Source of the DNA: Candidatus Woesearchaeota archaeon
GTDB taxonomy: Archaea; Nanobdellota; Nanobdellia; Woesearchaeales; UBA11716
Direction: 5' to 3'
Assembly (NCBI GenBank): GCA_013329175.1
Contig: DUKR01000017.1
Coordinates: 2,426 to 11,462 of the forward strand
Length of the DNA: 9,037 bases
The notes under the pieces were generated by a model. That model had not been told where the DNA came from. It searched no databases and saw only the letters and a list, made by a program, of their open reading frames with translations. This document shows, in pieces, positions 6,009 to 9,037 of this stretch; positions within the stretch are counted from its first letter, which is position 1; the number at the start of each line of letters is the position of its first letter. The position numbers and the translations under genes are program-made.

Positions 6009-7142
6009 AGCCAATTCCCTGACTCTGGAAGCGACAGCATCCCCCATCTGCGAGCAGGAATTTCTCCCACCCATGTCTTTTGTCCTCACCTTGCCCTCCT
6101 TGATGATGGTCTCAATTGCAGAAACAATGGCGCCATGCGTCTTTTCCTGGCCAATCTCTTTCATCATCATCGCCCCTGCCCAAATTGTTGCAAGGGGATT
6201 AGCGACGTTCTGCCCCTTGTATTTTGGCGCTGAGCCGTGGATAGGCTCAAACATCGAGACGCCGTCAGGATTGATGTTGCCTCCTGGCGCTAAGCCCAGT
6301 CCACCCTGAATCATTGCGCCAAGGTCGGTGATGATGTCGCCAAACATATTAGGCGTTATAACGACTTTGAACCATTCCGGATTCTTCACAAACCACATGG
6401 TGATGGCATCAACAAACATATACTCTGGAGTTATCTGGGGATACTCCTTTGAGACTTCATCAACAGTCTCGCGCCAGAAGCCGTAGATGTCCGAGAGTAC
6501 GTTTGCCTTATCCACAAAATGGGCCTTGTCAACCCCTTCCTTTTTGGCAAGCTCAAACCCATATCGTATGACACGCTGCGCTCCCTTCCTGCTCATGACC
6601 CCTATCTGATAGGCAATCTCAGAGCCATCAGTCTCAATATCAAGCCCGAACTTCACCTTGTACATTGACCTGACAACCTCAAGCTCCTGTTTTGAATTGC
6701 CGATGCCCGCACGATTGCCGATGCCAACATAGAAGTCCTCGGTATTCTCACGGATCACGGTGAAATCAATGTCCTTTGGGCCCTTGCCTTTCAAGGGACA
6801 GGAGGCGCCCTCAAGCAATTTTATGGGCCGCAAATTCACGAACTGGTCAAAGTAGAACCGTGTCTTGAGTAAAATCCCCTTCTCCAGAATCCCAGGCCTG
6901 CACCGTGGGTCTCCCAAGGCTCCAAGATAGATAGCCTTGCATGAATCCTTAATCTCTTTCAGCGTGTCCTCAGTAATAAGTTCACCGGTTGCAAGATACT
7001 TCTCAGCGCCATTATCGTAGGGCACCCAATCAACGCCAAACCCGAAACATTCAGATGCGGCGTCAATCACTTTCCTGCCTTCGGCAATGATCTCAGGGCC
7101 GATGCCGTCGCCTGGCAGGAGTGCTATTTTGTAGGATGTCAT
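6003..7142 (-). CDS. leuB: 3-isopropylmalate dehydrogenase (isocitrate/isopropylmalate dehydrogenase family)
   Basis: Oxidises and decarboxylates 3-isopropylmalate to 2-oxoisocaproate in leucine synthesis, in the cytoplasm. 379 aa, close to the usual 350-370. Visible: N-terminal GDGIGPE (11-17), substrate arginines R95, R105 and R131 ([12 protein letters not shown], with Y138), K212 in DKANVL, and metal-binding D245, D269 and D273 ([11 protein letters not shown]). The cofactor loop reads [15 protein letters not shown] (302-316); the Lys-Tyr pair resembles NADP-dependent isocitrate dehydrogenase rather than the Asp-Ile of typical NAD-dependent LeuB. The start at 7142 is chosen because the protein family begins there and a TATA box lies 28.5 nt upstream; the frame extends to 7226 but that part is not conserved-looking. 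Clustering with leuA favours the leucine role; a tartrate or related 2-hydroxyacid substrate is the alternative. Confidence 0.88.
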   Translation of the reverse strand: MTSYKIALLPGDGIGPEIIAEGRKVIDAASECFGFGVDWVPYDNGAEKYLATGELITEDTLKEIKDSCKAIYLGALGDPRCRPGILEKGILLKTRFYFDQFVNLRPIKLLEGASCPLKGKGPKDIDFTVIRENTEDFYVGIGNRAGIGNSKQELEVVRSMYKVKFGLDIETDGSEIAYQIGVMSRKGAQRVIRYGFELAKKEGVDKAHFVDKANVLSDIYGFWRETVDEVSKEYPQITPEYMFVDAITMWFVKNPEWFKVVITPNMFGDIITDLGAMIQGGLGLAPGGNINPDGVSMFEPIHGSAPKYKGQNVANPLATIWAGAMMMKEIGQEKTHGAIVSAIETIIKEGKVRTKDMGGRNSCSQMGDAVASRVRELAS

Positions 7143-7160
7143 TGCTAACGCTGAATCAGA

Positions 7161-7182
7161 AGTTTGTTTATATAGTTTGTTG
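7161..7182. repeat. Direct repeat AGTTTGTT flanking the leuB TATA box
   Basis: AGTTTGTT occurs at 7161-7168 and 7174-7181, 13 bp apart, bracketing and overlapping the TATA element. AGTTTGTTG recurs at 8777-8785 just upstream of the leuA ribosome site. It could be a regulator contact sequence, or chance in T-rich spacer. Confidence 0.3.
7167..7175 (-). promoter_or_regulatory. Own TATA box for leuB inside the leuA-leuB spacer
   Basis: On the minus strand CTATATAAA, centred about 28.5 nt before the leuB ATG and lying in the 55-nt gap after leuA. leuB is therefore probably also made as a leaderless mRNA independent of leuA. No Shine-Dalgarno sequence precedes the leuB ATG, unlike other downstream genes in the window. 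Confidence 0.65.
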
Positions 7183-7197
7183 TCTGGCGGTGCTTTC

Positions 7198-8760
7198 CTA
7201 AATCTCCTCAGGCGCATCCTTTCCACAGCCTTTCTTCCCCGCTAGCGCACGGTTGATTCCCTTCACAAGTGCGTAAGCAGAAGCCATAATCACGTCACCA
7301 TCAACTGCCTCAGCACGATATTTAACCCCTGCTGAATCCTTGACAGTAATCCCAACATTAGCAAGAGCATCAGTCCCGCCAGTAATGGCCTTCAGGTTAT
7401 ACTCTTCCAGTGTTATCCCCTTGCCTATAACCGACTGTATCGCCTTATTGACGGCATCAACTGGCCCTAATCCCTTGCCGCTTCCAGTCTTCTTCTTCCC
7501 GCCAACGATGAGGGTGACTGTCGCCTCAGGCTCTCTCCTGTTTCCTGTAGCGACAGCTATCTCGTCAAGCACCACGAGCTGCTCAGCCGAATCAAGAGCG
7601 CCAATGACATCTGTTGCGATAGCCATGATATCCTCGCGATGCAGTGTCTTTTGCTTGTCAGCTAAGTCTTTCACCTTCTGCACGATGTCGGCAAGCTGCT
7701 CGGCAGTGAAATCATACCCTTCCTCTTTCAATGTCTCCTCAACCGCGTGCTTTCCTGAGTGCTTCCCAATCACCAGGTTATCCCCTGCCCAGCCCACGTC
7801 CCCAGGATTCATGATCTCATAGGTCTGCTTGTTTGTAATGACGCCGTGCTGGTGGATGCCTGCCTCGTGCGCAAACGCATTCAGGCCAACGATTGCCTTG
7901 TTGCGCTGCACCGAAAGTCCTGTCAGATTGGACACCAATCTAGAGGTCTTGTAGATTTCCCTGGTGTTGATGCTGGTTGTACATTCTTTGAAATAGTCGC
8001 TCCTTGTCCTGATGTTCATCACCACCTCCTCGAGCGAGCAGTTTCCTGCACGCTCGCCGATGCCGTTGATGGTGCACTCTACCTGCGTCGCTCCGCTCAT
8101 CACCCCGGCAAGCGAGTTAGCGACAGCAAGGCCTAAGTCATCATGGCAATGCACTGAAATGACAACAGCCTTAGCCTCAGGAAGCCTCTCAAATATATAC
8201 GCAATGCGCCTGCCAAACTCCGCTGGCTCTGCATACCCTACCGTATCAGGGATGTTGATGGTGGTAGCGCCGGCTGCAATTGCCGTTCTTACGATTTCAA
8301 CCATATAATCAATGTCTGTGCGGGCAGCATCCTCAGGCGAGAACTCAACGTCCTTGCACAGGGATTTCGCATAGGCAACAGCCTCAGCCACCATCTGCTT
8401 GACTTCCTCCTTGCTCTTGCGAAGCTTTGCTGAAAGATGCACATCAGACGTTGCTATGAAGGTATGGATTCTTGGCTTTTTCGCATGCTTCACAGCATCC
8501 CACGCCCTGTCAATATCTTTTTTGAGCGTTCGCGCTAAGCCACAGATGACAGGTCCTTTCACTTCCTTTGCAATTCGTGTGACTGCCTCAAAGTCTCCGT
8601 CAGATGCTATCGGGAAACCCGCTTCAATCACGTCTACCCCTAATTTAGCAAGCTGCTTAGCGATGATGACCTTCTCCTGTATCGTAAGCGATGCGCCTGG
8701 CGACTGCTCGCCGTCCCGCAATGTCGTATCAAATATGATGATATTTTTCTTCTGGCTCAT
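7198..8760 (-). CDS. leuA: 2-isopropylmalate synthase
   Basis: Condenses acetyl-CoA with 2-oxoisovalerate to 2-isopropylmalate, the committed step of leucine synthesis. 520 aa, full length. The catalytic TIM barrel opens with [13 protein letters not shown] (10-22; metal ligand D11), followed by [13 protein letters not shown] (169-181), the metal-binding HCHDD (204-208), and GIGERAGN (233-240). The linker region includes [10 protein letters not shown] (297-306) and GKHSGKH (332-338). Residues about 385-505 form the LeuA dimer/allosteric domain, where leucine usually gives feedback inhibition. Start at 8760 is preferred to the in-frame ATG at 8775 because GGAGG lies 6 nt before 8760 and would be inside the longer form. 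A citramalate or homocitrate synthase is less likely given leuB next door. Upstream lies a leucine-rich leader ORF. Confidence 0.93.
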   Translation of the reverse strand: MSQKKNIIIFDTTLRDGEQSPGASLTIQEKVIIAKQLAKLGVDVIEAGFPIASDGDFEAVTRIAKEVKGPVICGLARTLKKDIDRAWDAVKHAKKPRIHTFIATSDVHLSAKLRKSKEEVKQMVAEAVAYAKSLCKDVEFSPEDAARTDIDYMVEIVRTAIAAGATTINIPDTVGYAEPAEFGRRIAYIFERLPEAKAVVISVHCHDDLGLAVANSLAGVMSGATQVECTINGIGERAGNCSLEEVVMNIRTRSDYFKECTTSINTREIYKTSRLVSNLTGLSVQRNKAIVGLNAFAHEAGIHQHGVITNKQTYEIMNPGDVGWAGDNLVIGKHSGKHAVEETLKEEGYDFTAEQLADIVQKVKDLADKQKTLHREDIMAIATDVIGALDSAEQLVVLDEIAVATGNRREPEATVTLIVGGKKKTGSGKGLGPVDAVNKAIQSVIGKGITLEEYNLKAITGGTDALANVGITVKDSAGVKYRAEAVDGDVIMASAYALVKGINRALAGKKGCGKDAPEEI

Positions 8761-8766
8761 GGTAAT

Positions 8767-8771
8767 CCTCC
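8767..8771 (-). promoter_or_regulatory. Ribosome binding site deciding the leuA start
   Basis: GGAGG on the minus strand, 6 nt before the ATG at 8760. In this window such sites appear only before downstream cistrons (the ABC permease and the CBS gene), so its presence supports leuA being the second cistron of a transcript with a leader. Confidence 0.75.
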
Positions 8772-8819
8772 GCATCAGTTTGTTGTTTTTGTAATGTATC
8801 TGAACGATGGATGATGATA

Positions 8820-8905
8820 ACCTAAAAAATGATAGGTAAGGAAATGATGGAAAAGCCGATGCTCCTTCAGGCCATGATAATAGTAGGGCCCAGGCTCACT
8901 GGCCC
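8820..8905 (-). promoter_or_regulatory. Candidate leucine attenuator RNA between the leader ORF and leuA
   Basis: Four segments can pair in alternative ways. Segment 1 (GGGCCAG, 8905-8899) overlaps the end of the leader ORF and pairs with segment 2 (CTGGGCCC, 8893-8886), giving 7 bp with one bulged G and the leader TGA in the loop. Segment 2 can instead pair through GGGCC with segment 3 (GGCCT, 8873-8869). Segment 3 can pair with segment 4 (GGCT, 8857-8854), which runs directly into UUUU. A U6 tract follows at 8829-8824, inside a weak ACCTA/TAGGT hairpin (8837-8820). Ribosome stalling on the Leu codons would cover segment 1 and free segment 2, the classical attenuation logic. The 3:4 stem is short, so the terminator may rely on the U tracts, as usual in archaea. 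Pairings are by eye only. Confidence 0.45.
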
Positions 8906-8976
8906 AGCAGCAATAGGCTAAGAAGTTGGAGTGACAGTGGCATATTCCTGTTTCCGATTATGTGTGCTGCTCTCAT
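8896..8976 (-). CDS. leuL: Leucine-rich leader peptide upstream of leuA
   Basis: A 26-codon ORF whose ATG at 8976 is 26.5 nt from the centre of a TATA box, the same geometry as the other leaderless starts here. Residues 13-26 read PLSLQLLSLLLLGQ: eight leucines within residues 14-24, using codons CTG (three), CTT (two), CTC, CTA and TTG, so most tRNA-Leu isoacceptors are sampled. Two isoleucines precede them (6-7). It ends at TGA 8898-8896, 135 nt before leuA. Its composition and place match bacterial leucine-operon leader peptides (such as E. coli LeuL, with four consecutive Leu), although the sequence is not homologous. The expected role is to sense charged tRNA-Leu through ribosome stalling and thereby control leuA. 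A short signal-like or chance ORF is the alternative. The symbol is by function only. Confidence 0.6.
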   Translation of the reverse strand: MRAAHIIGNRNMPLSLQLLSLLLLGQ

Positions 8977-8998
8977 GATAGCAAGGTAGCAAAATGAC

Positions 8999-9006
8999 CT
9001 ATATAA
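8999..9006 (-). promoter_or_regulatory. TATA box of the leuA leader transcript
   Basis: On the minus strand TTATATAG, with a BRE-like CGGAAAGG just upstream (9015-9008), centred 26.5 nt before the leader ATG at 8976. The element is close to symmetrical: on the plus strand it reads CTATATAAG with GCAAAAT upstream, so it could also drive a gene leaving the window to the right, though no plus-strand ATG lies near 9029 before the window ends. Confidence 0.65.
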
Positions 9007-9027
9007 GCCTTTCCGATAACTAGGCTT
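9005..9027. repeat. Dyad AAGCCT-N11-AGGCTT over the leuA promoter
   Basis: Perfect 6-bp arms at 9005-9010 and 9022-9027. The proximal arm overlaps the TATA box and the spacer covers the BRE, so a protein bound here would be expected to block TBP/TFB. The tandem Lrp-type protein downstream of leuB is the obvious local candidate, by inference only. Confidence 0.4.
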
Positions 9028-9037
9028 CATCCATTTA

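Noticed and set aside
7143..7226. N-terminal extension of leuB (28 residues)
   Set aside because: It runs through the leuB TATA box and the end of leuA, and the dehydrogenase family begins at [13 protein letters not shown].
7340..7822. 160-aa plus-strand open frame opposite leuA
   Set aside because: Serine-, proline- and threonine-rich shadow of a strongly conserved gene; no promoter or ribosome site.
8399..8794. 131-aa plus-strand open frame opposite the 5' part of leuA
   Set aside because: Antisense shadow of the conserved LeuA barrel; no start signals.
8785..8796. Closer promoter for leuA (CATTACAAAAAC on the minus strand)
   Set aside because: A poor match to the TATA consensus and about 31 nt from the leuA ATG. 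The element at 8999-9006 is much better, though a secondary start cannot be excluded.
1..9037. CRISPR array, tRNA or rRNA genes, insertion sequences
   Set aside because: No regularly spaced repeats, no cloverleaf or rRNA-like blocks and no transposase-like frames were seen on reading both strands.

Overview
The window looks archaeal. Most coding regions that begin a transcript are preceded by a TATA element (TATATAAA, TATATATAAG, TTTAAATA, TTATATAG) centred about 26-29 nt before an ATG, which is the geometry of leaderless archaeal mRNAs. U-rich tracts without clear hairpins follow genes. Downstream cistrons instead carry GGAGG Shine-Dalgarno sites. A duplicated Lrp-type regulator and an operon of unfamiliar membrane and CBS proteins also fit an archaeon, perhaps of the DPANN type. 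That lineage guess is weak and rests on gene style alone.

Layout. Positions 1-97 may hold the tail of an incoming gene, followed by T-rich terminator-like sequence. A leaderless ABC exporter pair (ATPase, then ABC-2 permease, 249-1789, +) ends at a T9 tract. Positions 1790-2377 are degenerate: a 104-aa minus-strand ORF and a plus-strand coding-like fragment lie back to back, both apparently lacking their 5' parts. A minus-strand operon follows (4774 down to 2378): a coiled-coil membrane protein with a Tat-like RRAFLK motif, a stand-alone CBS pair, and an unknown protein. Divergent from it is a tandem-duplicated Lrp/AsnC regulator (4962-6008, +). Its 3' end overlaps by 6 nt the convergent leuB (7142-6003, -). 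Upstream of leuB is leuA (8760-7198, -).

The most interesting region is the leuA leader (8976-8761, -). From a good TATA box, the first ATG at leaderless distance opens a 26-codon ORF whose residues 14-24 contain eight leucines, encoded by five different Leu codons, and two isoleucines lie earlier. Its stop codon sits in the loop of a GC-rich hairpin. Further GGCC segments able to pair alternatively, a UUUU and a U6 tract follow before the leuA GGAGG site. This is the layout of a leucine attenuator, here on an archaeal promoter. With the leucine-sensing domain of LeuA and the neighbouring Lrp protein, leucine synthesis may be controlled at three levels. leuC, leuD and ilv genes are not in the window.
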